Positions 16,910 through 25,203 of a stretch of DNA of 41,995 nt are shown here, piece by piece. The first letter of the stretch is position 1, and each line of letters starts with the position of its first letter. The position numbers and the translations under genes were made by a program. The notes beneath the pieces were generated by a model. The model did not search any database, was not told the DNA's origin, and saw only the letters and a program-made list of their open reading frames with translations. Location of the stretch: the NCBI GenBank assembly GCA_017534115.1, contig JAFWDD010000090.1:1-41995 (forward strand), given 5' to 3'. This DNA is from Bacillota bacterium (lineage in GTDB: Bacteria > Bacillota > Clostridia > Lachnospirales > Anaerotignaceae).

Positions 16910-18087
16910 AAATGTTTGCTGTAAGAACAGTTCGTCTTTGCACGAAGGACTGTGTCTGCTTATATGTATGCCCTACAGGAGCATCCGACACGGAAAACAG
17001 CGTTATTGACGTGAACAAATGTATCGGCTGCGGAGCCTGCGCCGCTGCTTGTCCCAGCAGTGCTATCAGCATGGTGCCTTATGAGTATCCGCCTCAGCAG
17101 AAGAAGACGGACAATGTAATTTCAGTTATGAACGCTCTTGCGGAAAGCAAGGCAAAACAGGAGAAATCCGCGCGTCAGATCGCGGCTGAAACGGATAAGG
17201 ACGGACTTTATCGTCTCATGACTGCTGTTTACAAATCAGAAAGGCTCATGGGCGAGGATATTATCCGCGAGGCCGGATTTATGATTCCTCAGAGCGCTAA
17301 CACCCATGAAATGCTCCAGGAGCTTATAGATAATCCGCCTACATCCGATTTCCCTGCTGATACAGCGAAGGCTATTATGGATAAAATACCCAATAATGAG
17401 GCTAAACCCACCGCAGTTTCCGCGTCCGGAAAGAAAACATACAGATGCACAGTATGCGGCGAGGTTTTCGAGGTTGAGGACGGCAAAGAGCCCGTTTGTC
17501 CTCTTTGCGGGGCGAAAGGCGATAAATTAGAGGTAATTGAAAGCGCAAAATCAAATCCCTATGCGGGGACTCAGACGGAGAAGAATCTTCAGGAGGCTTT
17601 TGCGGGCGAGTCTCAGGCGCGGAACAAATACACGTACTTTGCGTCGGTTGCGAAGAATGAGGGATATGAGCAGATTGCGGCTTTATTCCTGAAGACGGCT
17701 GATAATGAGAAGGAACACGCGAAGGTTTGGTTCAAGGAACTGAACGGTATTGGGACTACGACTGATAATCTGCTTGCGGCGCCTGAAGGCGAGAATCACG
17801 AATGGACAGAGATGTATGAGGATTTCGCCAAGACTGCGGAAGCGGAAGGATTCCCTCAGCTTGCGGCTAAGTTCCGGGCAGTTGGCGCTATTGAGAAGCA
17901 TCACGAGGAGCGGTATCGCGCGCTTTTGAATAATGTTGAGATGAAGCAGGTATTTGAGAAGAGCGAAGTTAAGATTTGGGAGTGCAGGAACTGCGGACAC
18001 ATTGTTATTGGTACGAAAGCGCCGGAGATTTGTCCCGTTTGCGCGCATCCCCAGTCGTATTTTGAGGTAAATGCCGAGAATTACTAA
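16906..18087 (+). CDS. Ferredoxin-rubredoxin-rubrerythrin-rubredoxin fusion (peroxidase)
   Basis: The product (393 residues) contains, in order: a ferredoxin-like domain (about 1-60) with [12 protein letters not shown] and a classic [12 protein letters not shown] 4Fe-4S motif; a helical linker (about 65-170); a rubredoxin knuckle pair (about 178-212; CTVCGE, CPLCGAK); a rubrerythrin diiron domain (about 220-350; [27 protein letters not shown]); and a second rubredoxin (CRNCGH, CPVCAHP). Rubrerythrins reduce hydrogen peroxide using electrons through rubredoxin. The built-in ferredoxin suggests electrons enter there. It is coupled to the upstream double-rubredoxin gene. Codon choice from about 17540 onward shifts to GCG, ACG, GAG and AAG compared with the first half. 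Confidence 0.9.
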   Translation: MKMFAVRTVRLCTKDCVCLYVCPTGASDTENSVIDVNKCIGCGACAAACPSSAISMVPYEYPPQQKKTDNVISVMNALAESKAKQEKSARQIAAETDKDGLYRLMTAVYKSERLMGEDIIREAGFMIPQSANTHEMLQELIDNPPTSDFPADTAKAIMDKIPNNEAKPTAVSASGKKTYRCTVCGEVFEVEDGKEPVCPLCGAKGDKLEVIESAKSNPYAGTQTEKNLQEAFAGESQARNKYTYFASVAKNEGYEQIAALFLKTADNEKEHAKVWFKELNGIGTTTDNLLAAPEGENHEWTEMYEDFAKTAEAEGFPQLAAKFRAVGAIEKHHEERYRALLNNVEMKQVFEKSEVKIWECRNCGHIVIGTKAPEICPVCAHPQSYFEVNAENY

Positions 18088-18090
18088 GCG

Positions 18091-18472
18091 GCTGTGCCTC
18101 CGGCGGCTCAGGATGTGCCTCCGGCGGCTCAGGGGCTCTGCCCCTAAGAACCCCGCTTAAGGCTCTGCCTTAAGAATCCGCTCTCCGAGGGCTTAGGGCG
18201 CTGCCCTAATAACCCGCAAGGGATTTCATCCCTTGACCCGTGTAATAAGTGAGGGATAGTTATCGGCTAAATTTAATAATACCGAAAATCGAAATCTCAG
18301 TTGAAATACATGATATTTCAGCGCGAAGCACATTTATTAAATATGCCGAAGGCAGATTTTGACAATAATTATTCATTATTCATCAGCGAAGCGGCTTCAT
18401 TATTCATTGCACCCGCAGGGCGCCTTATGTCCCTTGACCCGTGTAGTAAGTCAGGGATGGTTATATGGCTAA
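18091..18472 (+). repeat. Dispersed intergenic repeat, copy D, with partial second unit
   Basis: It lies between convergent genes. It has two GTGCCTCCGGCGGCTCAGG blocks in tandem, GGGGCTCTGCCCC and GGGCGCTGCCC hairpins, the core AAGGGATTTCATCCCTT plus GACCCGTGTAATAAG (about 18217-18249), GTTATCGGCTAAA, ATTTCAGCGCGAAGCAC, and GACAATAATTATTCATTATT then CATCAGCGAAGCGGCTTC. A second truncated core (CCCTTGACCCGTGTAGTAAG, then GGTTATATGGCTA) follows at about 18430-18472. Confidence 0.85.
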
Positions 18473-18528
18473 CGGAGAGTTCCCTCAAACTTAAAATGCT
18501 CGAAAAAAGGGTTATATAATTTACAAAA

Positions 18529-18566
18529 AACAAGAAAGACAGTGGGCCAGAAAATCCGCTGTCTTT
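18529..18566 (-). terminator. Terminator after the gamma-glutamylcyclotransferase-like gene
   Basis: AAAGACAG (18535-18542) pairs with CTGTCTTT (18559-18566). On the minus strand it is followed by CTTGTTTTTT, and on the plus strand by TTATG, so the minus direction is favoured. Confidence 0.7.
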
Positions 18567-18602
18567 TTATGTCTATTATGAAAAAAACTTCATTATATCG
18601 AT

Positions 18603-18980
18603 TTAATAATATTTTGCGTATTCTACTCTCCAAGGCTGTTTCTCGAAGGGGATTTTTTCCAAGTCGGAAACGTCCAGCAAATACACATAGGTTTCGCCGT
18701 CTATCTCTTCGTCCCCTACTTTCACCTTCACGGGAGTTCGTTTATAGAGGAAGCCTTCGCCTTCTATCCTGTTCAGGGTTTTTATTTTCATACTGCTCAC
18801 CTTATAAAACTCGCCCCGAACCTTTCCTCCGTCTTCCTTTACAATCGCCGGGTACGGACCCACGTTATACATGGCGTAGCCCTCTATAACCGCGTCATTG
18901 GAGATACATTTGCTGCCCAGCATAGCGATATGGTTCCGAAAGCCCTTCATAAGCGTGCCGTAAACAAAAATATTGTGCAT
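18603..18980 (-). CDS. Gamma-glutamylcyclotransferase-like (GGCT/AIG2) protein
   Basis: The product (125 residues) starts with the fold signature FVYGTLMKGFRNH, followed by GPYPAIVKED, GEFYKVSS and a catalytic-type acid region RIEGEGFLYKRTPVKV. Family members cyclise gamma-glutamyl amines or amino acids to 5-oxoproline, although small bacterial forms are mostly untested. It is cytoplasmic and monocistronic, with GGGGTGAT at ribosome-site distance before the ATG at 18980. Confidence 0.88.
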   Translation of the reverse strand: MHNIFVYGTLMKGFRNHIAMLGSKCISNDAVIEGYAMYNVGPYPAIVKEDGGKVRGEFYKVSSMKIKTLNRIEGEGFLYKRTPVKVKVGDEEIDGETYVYLLDVSDLEKIPFEKQPWRVEYAKYY

Positions 18981-19183
18981 ATAATCACCCCAAACTACGT
19001 AAAATCCAAATAAAAGATAATTATTCTTTCTACATCAAACAACAACTGGTATATTTATCGCAAAAAAGCAAATCACCGTCAACTCTTGTCAAAAATGACA
19101 CCCTTTGACAAACCATTACCTCTTTTAACCTTCAACGCACAAAAAAATATCATAAATCAACCAACTTACGTGCTCATTTATCC

Positions 19184-19231
19184 TCGCGAAAAGACCAAAG
19201 CGGAACGAAGTGAAGCGACGTCTTTTCGCGA
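19184..19231. repeat. Perfect 12-base inverted repeat downstream of etfA
   Basis: TCGCGAAAAGAC (19184-19195) and GTCTTTTCGCGA (19220-19231) flank 24 bases (containing GCGGAACGAAGTGAAGCGAC). It lies just past the etfA terminator, has no T run and no coding role. Confidence 0.6.
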
Positions 19232-19264
19232 ACTAAAAATCCGCAGACATTGCTGCCTGCGGAT
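19232..19264 (-). terminator. Terminator after etfA
   Basis: ATCCGCAG (19239-19246) pairs with CTGCGGAT (19257-19264). On the minus strand TTTTTAG follows. Confidence 0.85.
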
Positions 19265-19287
19265 AAAATTCGTTTAGTAATACAAGC

Positions 19288-20325
19288 TTACTGAACTTCT
19301 TTAGCTGCTTTATATTTCTCAAGTGCTTCGATGAGCTTGGGAACGATTTTCTTAAGGTCTCCAACAACACCAAGGTCAGATACGTCGAAAATAGCTGCGC
19401 CTTCGTCTTTGTTTACGGAAATGATGAGGTCAGAAGCGTCCATACCTGCTAAGTGCTGGATAGCTCCGGAGATACCAAATGCCATGTAAAGAAGAGGTCT
19501 AACTGTTTTACCTGTCTGTCCAACCTGACGGTCTTTTGCGATCCAGCCTGAGTCAACTGCAACTCTGGATGCGGAGATTTCGCCACCGAGTACGTCAGCA
19601 AGTTTCTGAAGTGTTTCGAAATATTCAGGTCCGCCAATACCACGTCCGCCAGAGATGAGGTATTTAGCTTCTGTAATATCTGTGGATTTGTTTGTAGCTT
19701 TAACAACTTCCATGATTTCAACGTTCATGTCTTTTGCTTCGAATGCTACTTTGTATTCTTCTAATTCGCCTTTAGCGTCTGCTTTCTTTTCAAGAGCTTT
19801 CATAACGCCGGGACGTACTGTTGCCATCTGGGGCCATGTTCTCTTACAAAGAATTGTAGCCATTACGTTACCGCCGAATGCAGGACGAGTCATGAATAAT
19901 AATTTTCTCGGAACTTCGTCTCTTTCGTCGATTTCGATTGTAAGTTTTGTACAGTCAGCTGTAAGACCTGTGCCTACTCTTGAAGATACTCTGGGAGCAA
20001 GGTCACGGCCGATTGATGTAGCGCCGAAAAGAACGATTTCAGGGTTCTTGTCGTTGATGAGCTGTACTAATGCTTTTGCGTAAGGCTCTGTTACATACTC
20101 TTTAAGCATTGCGTCTTCAATAGCAATAACTTTGTCTGCGCCGTACTGGAAAAGTAAGTCAGCTGCGCCTTTTACGTTTTCACCTAAAATAACACCAACA
20201 ACCTTCTGGTTGGGATCTAATTCATCTCTAAGTCTGGTAGCTTCGCCAATAAGTTCTAATCCAACTTTCTGGACTTCACTGTCTCTCTGCTCTACTACTA
20301 CAAATATATCTTTATGTTCACTCAT
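19288..20325 (-). CDS. etfA: Electron transfer flavoprotein alpha subunit
   Basis: The product (345 residues) has the N-terminal EtfA domain (DIFVVVEQRD, VGVILGENV) and the C-terminal FAD-binding domain with SGGRGIGGPEYF, VDSGWIAKDRQVGQTG, LYMAFGISGAIQH and VNKDEGAAIF. It pairs with EtfB to form the heterodimer that passes electrons to or from the acyl-CoA dehydrogenase at 21200. Third gene of acd-etfB-etfA, 37 bases after etfB, with GGAAGGAGAG before the ATG. Confidence 0.97.
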   Translation of the reverse strand: MSEHKDIFVVVEQRDSEVQKVGLELIGEATRLRDELDPNQKVVGVILGENVKGAADLLFQYGADKVIAIEDAMLKEYVTEPYAKALVQLINDKNPEIVLFGATSIGRDLAPRVSSRVGTGLTADCTKLTIEIDERDEVPRKLLFMTRPAFGGNVMATILCKRTWPQMATVRPGVMKALEKKADAKGELEEYKVAFEAKDMNVEIMEVVKATNKSTDITEAKYLISGGRGIGGPEYFETLQKLADVLGGEISASRVAVDSGWIAKDRQVGQTGKTVRPLLYMAFGISGAIQHLAGMDASDLIISVNKDEGAAIFDVSDLGVVGDLKKIVPKLIEALEKYKAAKEVQ

Positions 20326-20362
20326 TATAAGGCTCTCCTTCCTTTACAAAATTTTAAAGTAA

Positions 20363-21160
20363 TTAGATAATGTATTTTTCTTCTAATTTAGCAATGATAG
20401 CCTGAACAGCTTCATCGGGAGTTAAATCCGCAAGAACTGTGCCGGCACCCTTAGCCTGTTTACCAAAGGATCTCTTAACGTTTGTGGGTGAACCATTTAA
20501 GCCGATCTTTTCTAAAGGAAGAACGTCTTTCATAGCTTCATAGTCAAGAACTGTAATATCTGTAGCATAAGCTTTTTCAATACCTGCTACTGACATATAT
20601 CTGGGCTCAGCGAGCTCTGCGAGAGCTGTGATGAGGCAAGGTAATTTAACTTTGATGATGTGATATCTATCTTCGAACTGTCTTTTAACAACGATATAAT
20701 CGTTTGTGATTTCGACAACTTCTTCTGCATAAGAAACCTGGGGAAGTCCAAGGTGTTCAGCGATCTGGGGACCAACCTGAGCTGTATCTCCGTCGATAGC
20801 CTGACGGCCTGTGATTACGAGGTCATAGTCAAGTTTTGCAACGCCTGCAGCAACGATTGTGGAAGTAGCTAATGTGTCGGATCCGCCGAATTCTCTTGAA
20901 GAAAGTAATACAGCGTTATCGCATCCCATAGCGAGAGCTTCTCTTAATGCAACGTCTGCCTGAGGGGGACCCATGCAAACTACTGTAACTGTTGAATCTC
21001 CGCCAACCTGCTCTTTGATTCTTAAAGCTGCTTCGATTCCTGATTTGTCGTCGTGGTTGATGATGCTGGGAAGACCATCTCTAATAAGTGTGTTTGTAAC
21101 GGGATCGAGTTTAACTTCGTTTGTGTCCGGTACATGTTTAATATATACAACTATTTTCAT
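20363..21160 (-). CDS. etfB: Electron transfer flavoprotein beta subunit
   Basis: The product (265 residues) shows the EtfB fold: MKIVVYIKHVPDTNEVK, VVCMGPPQADVALREALAMG, FGGSDTLATS, VITGRQAIDGDTAQVGPQIAEHLGLPQ. The GGSDTLATS and DGDTAQVGP segments are of the kind found in clostridial Etfs that form bifurcating complexes with butyryl-CoA dehydrogenase and can use NADH. Whether this one bifurcates needs biochemical proof. It lies between acd and etfA in a tight operon, with AAAGGAG before the ATG. Confidence 0.97.
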   Translation of the reverse strand: MKIVVYIKHVPDTNEVKLDPVTNTLIRDGLPSIINHDDKSGIEAALRIKEQVGGDSTVTVVCMGPPQADVALREALAMGCDNAVLLSSREFGGSDTLATSTIVAAGVAKLDYDLVITGRQAIDGDTAQVGPQIAEHLGLPQVSYAEEVVEITNDYIVVKRQFEDRYHIIKVKLPCLITALAELAEPRYMSVAGIEKAYATDITVLDYEAMKDVLPLEKIGLNGSPTNVKRSFGKQAKGAGTVLADLTPDEAVQAIIAKLEEKYII

Positions 21161-21199
21161 TTAAAGTTCTCCTTTCAGTTATTATTCGAACGAAAAAAA

Positions 21200-22345
21200 T
21201 TATTTAACCTGCATTGAGCCTGAAATAACCATTTTCTGAACTTCTGATGTGCCTTCGTAGATCTCTGTGATCTTAGCGTCTCTCATCATTCTTTCAACGG
21301 GATATTCTCTTGAGTATCCGTATCCACCGAATAACTGAACGCATCTTCTTGTTACATCGCTGGCTGCCTCTGAAGCTGCTAATTTAGCCATAGCTGCAAG
21401 TGCAGAATAGTTTTCATGAGCGTCTTTAGCGCAAGCTGCTCTCCAAACAAGGAGTCTAGCTGCATCTACTTTTGTCTGCATGTCTGCAAGCTGGAACTGT
21501 GTGTTCTGGAACTGGGAAATTCTCTTGCCGAACTGTTTTCTTTCTTTTACGTATTTGATTGTTTCGTTGATAGCGCCCTGAGCGATACCTACAGCCTGAG
21601 AAGCGATACCGATACGTCCGCCGTCAAGAGTCTGCATTGCGATACCGAAACCTCTGCCTTCCTTACCAAGTAAGTTAGCTTCGGGAACAACAACGTTTTC
21701 AAAAGCAAGACCGCAGTTGGAAGCAGCTCTGATACCCATACGAGGGATATCTTTATCTACTGTGAAGCCTTCCATACCTTTTTCAAGAATGAAAGCGGAA
21801 ATTCCTTTTGTTCCTTTGGATTTATCTGTCATAGCGAATGCTACGAAAGTATCAGCGAAAGCTGAGTTTGTGATGAAGATTTTTGCGCCGTTTAAGATGT
21901 AGTTGTCGCCATCTTTAACTGCTTTTGACTGCTGGCCTGAAGCGTCTGTGCCGGCATTGGGCTCTGTTAAACCGAAAGCACCGTATTTTCTACCGGAAGC
22001 GAGGTCGCATAAATATTTCTTTTTCTGATCTTCGTTACCGAACATGAAAATAGGAGTTGAACAAAGTGATGTATGTACAGATACGGATACACCAATTGAA
22101 GCGTCCTGTTTGGAAAGTTCTTCAACACAGATTGAATAAGAAAGATTGTTTGATCCTGAACCTTCATATTCTGCGGGGAAAGGGATACCGAGCATTCCGT
22201 ATTTAGCAACTTTCTTCCATACGTCCATAGGGAAAGTTTCTGTTTCGTCAGCTTCAGCTGCAATGGGTTTTAACTCGGTTTCAGCGAATTTTCTGTATAA
22301 TTCCTGCTGAAGTGAAAGCTCGTTTGACAGTTTAAAATTTACCAT
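21200..22345 (-). CDS. Short-chain acyl-CoA dehydrogenase (butyryl-CoA dehydrogenase-like)
   Basis: The ATG at 22345 has AGGAGG 7 bases upstream and gives 381 residues, the normal family size; a longer frame to 22447 has no support. Visible motifs are FGLTEPNAGTDASGQQS (FAD/substrate site), FITNSAFADTFV, RKQFGKRISQFQNTQF, CVQLFGGYGYSREYPVERMMRDA and the catalytic-base motif IYEGTSEVQ, with E364 as expected base. It reduces a short enoyl-CoA (crotonyl- or acryloyl-CoA) or oxidises the acyl-CoA, using EtfAB encoded next. The thiolase, crotonase and hydroxyacyl-CoA dehydrogenase genes often seen with bcd are not in this window. A structured leader lies upstream. Confidence 0.95.
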   Translation of the reverse strand: MVNFKLSNELSLQQELYRKFAETELKPIAAEADETETFPMDVWKKVAKYGMLGIPFPAEYEGSGSNNLSYSICVEELSKQDASIGVSVSVHTSLCSTPIFMFGNEDQKKKYLCDLASGRKYGAFGLTEPNAGTDASGQQSKAVKDGDNYILNGAKIFITNSAFADTFVAFAMTDKSKGTKGISAFILEKGMEGFTVDKDIPRMGIRAASNCGLAFENVVVPEANLLGKEGRGFGIAMQTLDGGRIGIASQAVGIAQGAINETIKYVKERKQFGKRISQFQNTQFQLADMQTKVDAARLLVWRAACAKDAHENYSALAAMAKLAASEAASDVTRRCVQLFGGYGYSREYPVERMMRDAKITEIYEGTSEVQKMVISGSMQVK

Positions 22346-22488
22346 TTGAATTCCTCCTGTTTTAAAATAGTAGTTTAAAGCAACACTTATATTTGTTACT
22401 AAATCCTTTAAACTTGTGAAGAAAATATTATAAATGCAAAAAAGCATATTATAAAAAATCCCTCATGTTTAATATTGCAATAAAAATA

Positions 22489-22611
22489 CCGGAAAAAGAA
22501 GGCTTTCGCGCCATGCCCCTGCCGGTTAAAGCACGAAAAGATGGGTTCTTTTTTTAAATCTTCCTGAAGCAGGGTTCGATTCTGCTTAATGGTTAGATTT
22601 CCGTGCTTTAT
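22489..22611 (-). promoter_or_regulatory. Structured 5' leader of acd-etfBA, candidate cis-regulatory RNA
   Basis: Read on the minus strand, TAAAGCACG (22611-22603) pairs with CGTGCTTTA (22536-22528) and closes a three-way junction. One arm has AAATCT (22601-22596) / AGATTT (22562-22557) and an inner AAGCAG/CTGCTT stem. The other arm has AAAAGA/TCTTTT (22553-22537). Directly after it ACCGG (22527-22523) pairs with CCGGT (22493-22489), followed by ATTTTTATT, which looks like a weak terminator. The predicted transcript starts about 10 bases before the first stem. I recognise no known riboswitch class here. Confidence 0.5.
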
Positions 22612-22626
22612 TACTATTCCTTTACT

Positions 22627-22655
22627 AATTTACACTATTGATTAAAAATTGTCAA
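22627..22655 (-). promoter_or_regulatory. Promoter of acd-etfB-etfA
   Basis: On the minus strand TTGACA (22655-22650) and TAAATT (22632-22627) are 17 bases apart. The predicted start near 22620 gives a leader of about 275 bases. Confidence 0.7.
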
Positions 22656-23053
22656 TACTTAAATTTTACATAAAAGTTCAGTTTATTCAAACATAATGCT
22701 CCATTGAGGCCGATTTAGCTCCGTGCATAAAATTAACTTTGTTTGCATAAAAATACATCCGCCGTTTTGGATTTTATGATTTTTTTCAAAAAATTATTTG
22801 CTCCGGGAAAATTACAATTTATCCGCAAAAATTTTCAACAAAAATACCATGCCGTTTTTGGCCAATTCGCCCACAAAATTTCAAACTTTTTGGCATAATC
22901 CCCTTCTTTTCTGAAAACAAATTCACTTTTTATATAAAAATAAAACTCCCGAAAATTAGTCTTTTGTTAAAATCAAAAAAAATTTAACCAAAAAATCATA
23001 TACCGATGTGCTGAATTCATATACATATTAACAACACTTTACAAGGTGATTAA
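22656..23053. other. AT-rich divergent spacer upstream of acd and the carboxypeptidase
   Basis: It contains no open frame of interest, no tRNA and no strong hairpin. The promoter for the carboxypeptidase gene must lie here but I cannot pick it with confidence. Confidence 0.5.
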
Positions 23054-24226
23054 ATGTTTTCCAAATCTGTTAAAAGAATGTTTCTCATTTCGGCATTTGT
23101 TTTGGTATCGGCGATGCATAATGTTGTAATTTTTGCATCGGTGCCTCCGCCTCCGGAGCTTTACTCAAAAAGCGTTATTTTAAAGGAAGCTAACACGGAC
23201 ACTATAATTTATGAAACGAACTGCCACGAAGCTCTTCCGCCGGCAAGCATTACCAAAATCATGACCCTGCTCCTCATATACGACGCCTGCGCCGAAGGCA
23301 GATTCAAATGGGATGACCCTGTAACCGTTTCGGAGCACGCGGCCTCCATGGGCGGAAGCCAGGTTTTTCTGGAGCCTTACGAGACTCAGACCGCCGCGGA
23401 CATGACAAAGTGCATCGCTATCGCCTCCGCCAACGACGCGGCTGTGGCCATGGCGGAGTTCATAGGCGGTTCAGAGGAAGGCTTTGTCGCCCAGATGAAC
23501 GAAAAGGCCAAAGAGTTGGGTATGGAGGATACTCATTTCGTCAATGCCTGCGGACTGGACGCGGACGGACATTTATCCAGCGCATACGACATCGCCCTTA
23601 TGTCAGAAGAGCTTATGAGCAGGTACCCGGAAGTCAAAGAATACACAACAACCTGGCAGGACACCATCACCCACAACACCAAAAAAGGCAGTACGGAATT
23701 CGGCCTCACAAACACAAACAAGCTCATAAAATGGTATCCTTCCGCAACAGGCCTGAAGACCGGCTCCACAGGAAAGGCTCTCTGCTGTCTTTCGGGAACC
23801 GCAGAGAAAAACGGGTTGTCTCTGGTGGCCGTGGTTATGGGCGCGCCGGATTCAAAGACCAGGTTCCGGGAGGTCATGAAGCTTTTCGATTACGGTTTTT
23901 CCAATTATGAAATGATTTCCGGACCGGAAAAAGGCGAAAATATGGGCGAAATACCTGTGCGCAAGGGTGTTGCCGATTCCGTGGAATGCGAGACTGCGGA
24001 GAAAATGTCCTTTCTCCATGAAAAAGGCTCGCCTGCGGATCTGACATGGGACTTTGAGCTTCCCGAAACTTTAACTGCGCCCGTTGAAGCCGGAGAGGTC
24101 ATCGGAGAAGTCACATATTACATAAACGGAGAGGAAGTCGGGAGATCGAACATGATCACCTCTTCCGCAGTTGACAAAAACACCCTGAAAAAGACGGTTA
24201 AAAAGCTTTTTGGCAAGTGGTTTTAG
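23054..24226 (+). CDS. D-alanyl-D-alanine carboxypeptidase (S11, DacF/DacA type)
   Basis: The product (390 residues) is a low-molecular-weight penicillin-binding protein. It has an N-terminal signal sequence (KSVKRMFLISAFVLVSA, cut near FASVP) and all three catalytic motifs in the usual spacing: S65-x-x-K68 in PASITKIM, S125-A-N127 in IASANDA and K235-T-G in GLKTGSTG. A C-terminal PBP5_C-like domain (about 285-385) precedes a short basic end (TVKKLFGKWF) that may be an amphipathic membrane anchor. It trims the last D-Ala of peptidoglycan stem peptides outside the membrane. AAGGTGAT lies before the ATG. Confidence 0.95.
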   Translation: MFSKSVKRMFLISAFVLVSAMHNVVIFASVPPPPELYSKSVILKEANTDTIIYETNCHEALPPASITKIMTLLLIYDACAEGRFKWDDPVTVSEHAASMGGSQVFLEPYETQTAADMTKCIAIASANDAAVAMAEFIGGSEEGFVAQMNEKAKELGMEDTHFVNACGLDADGHLSSAYDIALMSEELMSRYPEVKEYTTTWQDTITHNTKKGSTEFGLTNTNKLIKWYPSATGLKTGSTGKALCCLSGTAEKNGLSLVAVVMGAPDSKTRFREVMKLFDYGFSNYEMISGPEKGENMGEIPVRKGVADSVECETAEKMSFLHEKGSPADLTWDFELPETLTAPVEAGEVIGEVTYYINGEEVGRSNMITSSAVDKNTLKKTVKKLFGKWF

Positions 24227-24284
24227 ATTGAACAGCCGCTGAAAATCGGGTATACTGGTCTCAAAAAGGAGATGAACGAAAAAT

Positions 24285-24821
24285 ATGCCCAGACCGAAAA
24301 CGAAGAAAGAGCTTATAGAAGCGGCAAATACAAATTATCAGAAACTGAATGATTTCATAGGCAGCATGACCGAGGCGGAGCTCAGCACGGCTTTTGATTT
24401 CTCTGCTGATGAGAAGAAGAAGGAGGCCCACTGGAAACGGGATAAGAACCTTCGGGATGTACTGGTACATTTATACGAGTGGCAGGTTCTGCTTTTGAAC
24501 TGGGCGCCGGCTAATCTTCAGGGCGGAAAAGAGCCGTTCCTGCCCGAGCCCTACAACTGGAAGACATACGGAGATATGAACATGGAGATATGGAAGAAGC
24601 ATCAATCAACTTCCCTTGAGGACGCGAAGGCGCTGCTTGACAAGTCGCATAAGGATGTGATGGAGCTTCTTATGACCTTCTCTGACGAGGAGCTGTTCAC
24701 GAAAAGGTTTTATTCGTGGGCAGGCACGTCCAATCTGGGGGCCTATTTCATCAGTGTGACCTCGTCACACTATGACTGGGCGCTGAAAAAACTGAAAGCA
24801 CACAGGAAAAATATGAAATAG
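24285..24821 (+). CDS. ClbS/DfsB family four-helix-bundle protein (DUF1706)
   Basis: The product (178 residues) matches the ClbS/DfsB family by length and pattern: the start MPRPKTKKELIEAA, LRDVLVHLYEWQ, the WK-rich middle (PYNWKTY, IWKKHQS), FYSWAGTSNLGAYF and the ending HYDWALKKL. ClbS itself protects E. coli from the genotoxin colibactin. Homologues in bacteria without colibactin are common and their role is unknown. It is cytoplasmic. AAAAAGGAGATG lies before the ATG, about 58 bases after the carboxypeptidase, so the two may be cotranscribed. Confidence 0.88.
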   Translation: MPRPKTKKELIEAANTNYQKLNDFIGSMTEAELSTAFDFSADEKKKEAHWKRDKNLRDVLVHLYEWQVLLLNWAPANLQGGKEPFLPEPYNWKTYGDMNMEIWKKHQSTSLEDAKALLDKSHKDVMELLMTFSDEELFTKRFYSWAGTSNLGAYFISVTSSHYDWALKKLKAHRKNMK

Positions 24822-25110
24822 CTCTCCGAGGGCTTAGGGGCTTTGCCCCTAAGAACCCCATTTAGGACTCTGCCCTAAAAACCCGCTTAAGGCTCTGCCT
24901 TAAGAATCCGCAAGGGATTTCATCCCTTGACCCGTGTAGTAAGTTAGGGAAAGTTATCGGCTATAATATAGCTTTTCACTTTCGTAAACTCACGAAGCAC
25001 CTCAATTATGCCGAAGGCATTTTATTGAATCCGCTTCAGGCGGATTCTGACAATAATTATTCATTATTCATCAGCGAAGCGGCTTCATTATTCATTGCGC
25101 CCGCAGGGCA
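24822..25110 (+). repeat. Dispersed intergenic repeat, copy E
   Basis: It lies between convergent genes. Blocks in order are CTCTCCGAGGGCTTAGG, GGGGCTTTGCCCC, AAGGCTCTGCCTT, the core AAGGGATTTCATCCCTT plus GACCCGTGTAGTAAG (24911-24944), GTTATCGGCTA, CCGCTTCAGGCGG, GACAATAATTATTCATTATT, then CATCAGCGAAGCGGCTTC and GCGCCCGCAGGGC. Loop and stem length differ from the other copies while pairing is kept. Confidence 0.88.
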
Positions 25111-25151
25111 TCTTCAACGGAGCAGAGCGGTGACGCATTTTCGGAAAATAT

Positions 25152-25188
25152 AAAAAAGGAGATAGAAGGCTCTCATTCCCTCTATCTC
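25152..25188 (-). terminator. Terminator after the CoA-transferase gene
   Basis: GAGATAGA (25159-25166) pairs with TCTATCTC (25181-25188). On the minus strand CTTTTTTATA follows. The plus side also has a long T run, so it may work both ways. Confidence 0.85.
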
Positions 25189-25203
25189 TTTATTTTTTTT
25201 TGA

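Noticed and set aside
22568..22588. T-arm-like sequence (AAGCAGG, GTTCGAT, TCTGCTT) suggesting a tRNA or tmRNA on the plus strand
   Set aside because: No acceptor, D or anticodon arm fits around it. The surrounding stems form a different three-way junction, and the good promoter faces the other strand.
23410..23910. Open frame of 166 codons inside the carboxypeptidase gene in another frame
   Set aside because: It is Arg/His-rich out-of-frame translation of a gene with all three catalytic motifs in the main frame.
4380..25110. Dispersed repeats as insertion sequences or MITEs
   Set aside because: I see no transposase, no terminal inverted repeats at copy ends and no obvious target duplications. 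Copy ends vary because modules are missing or added, so I list them only as repeats.
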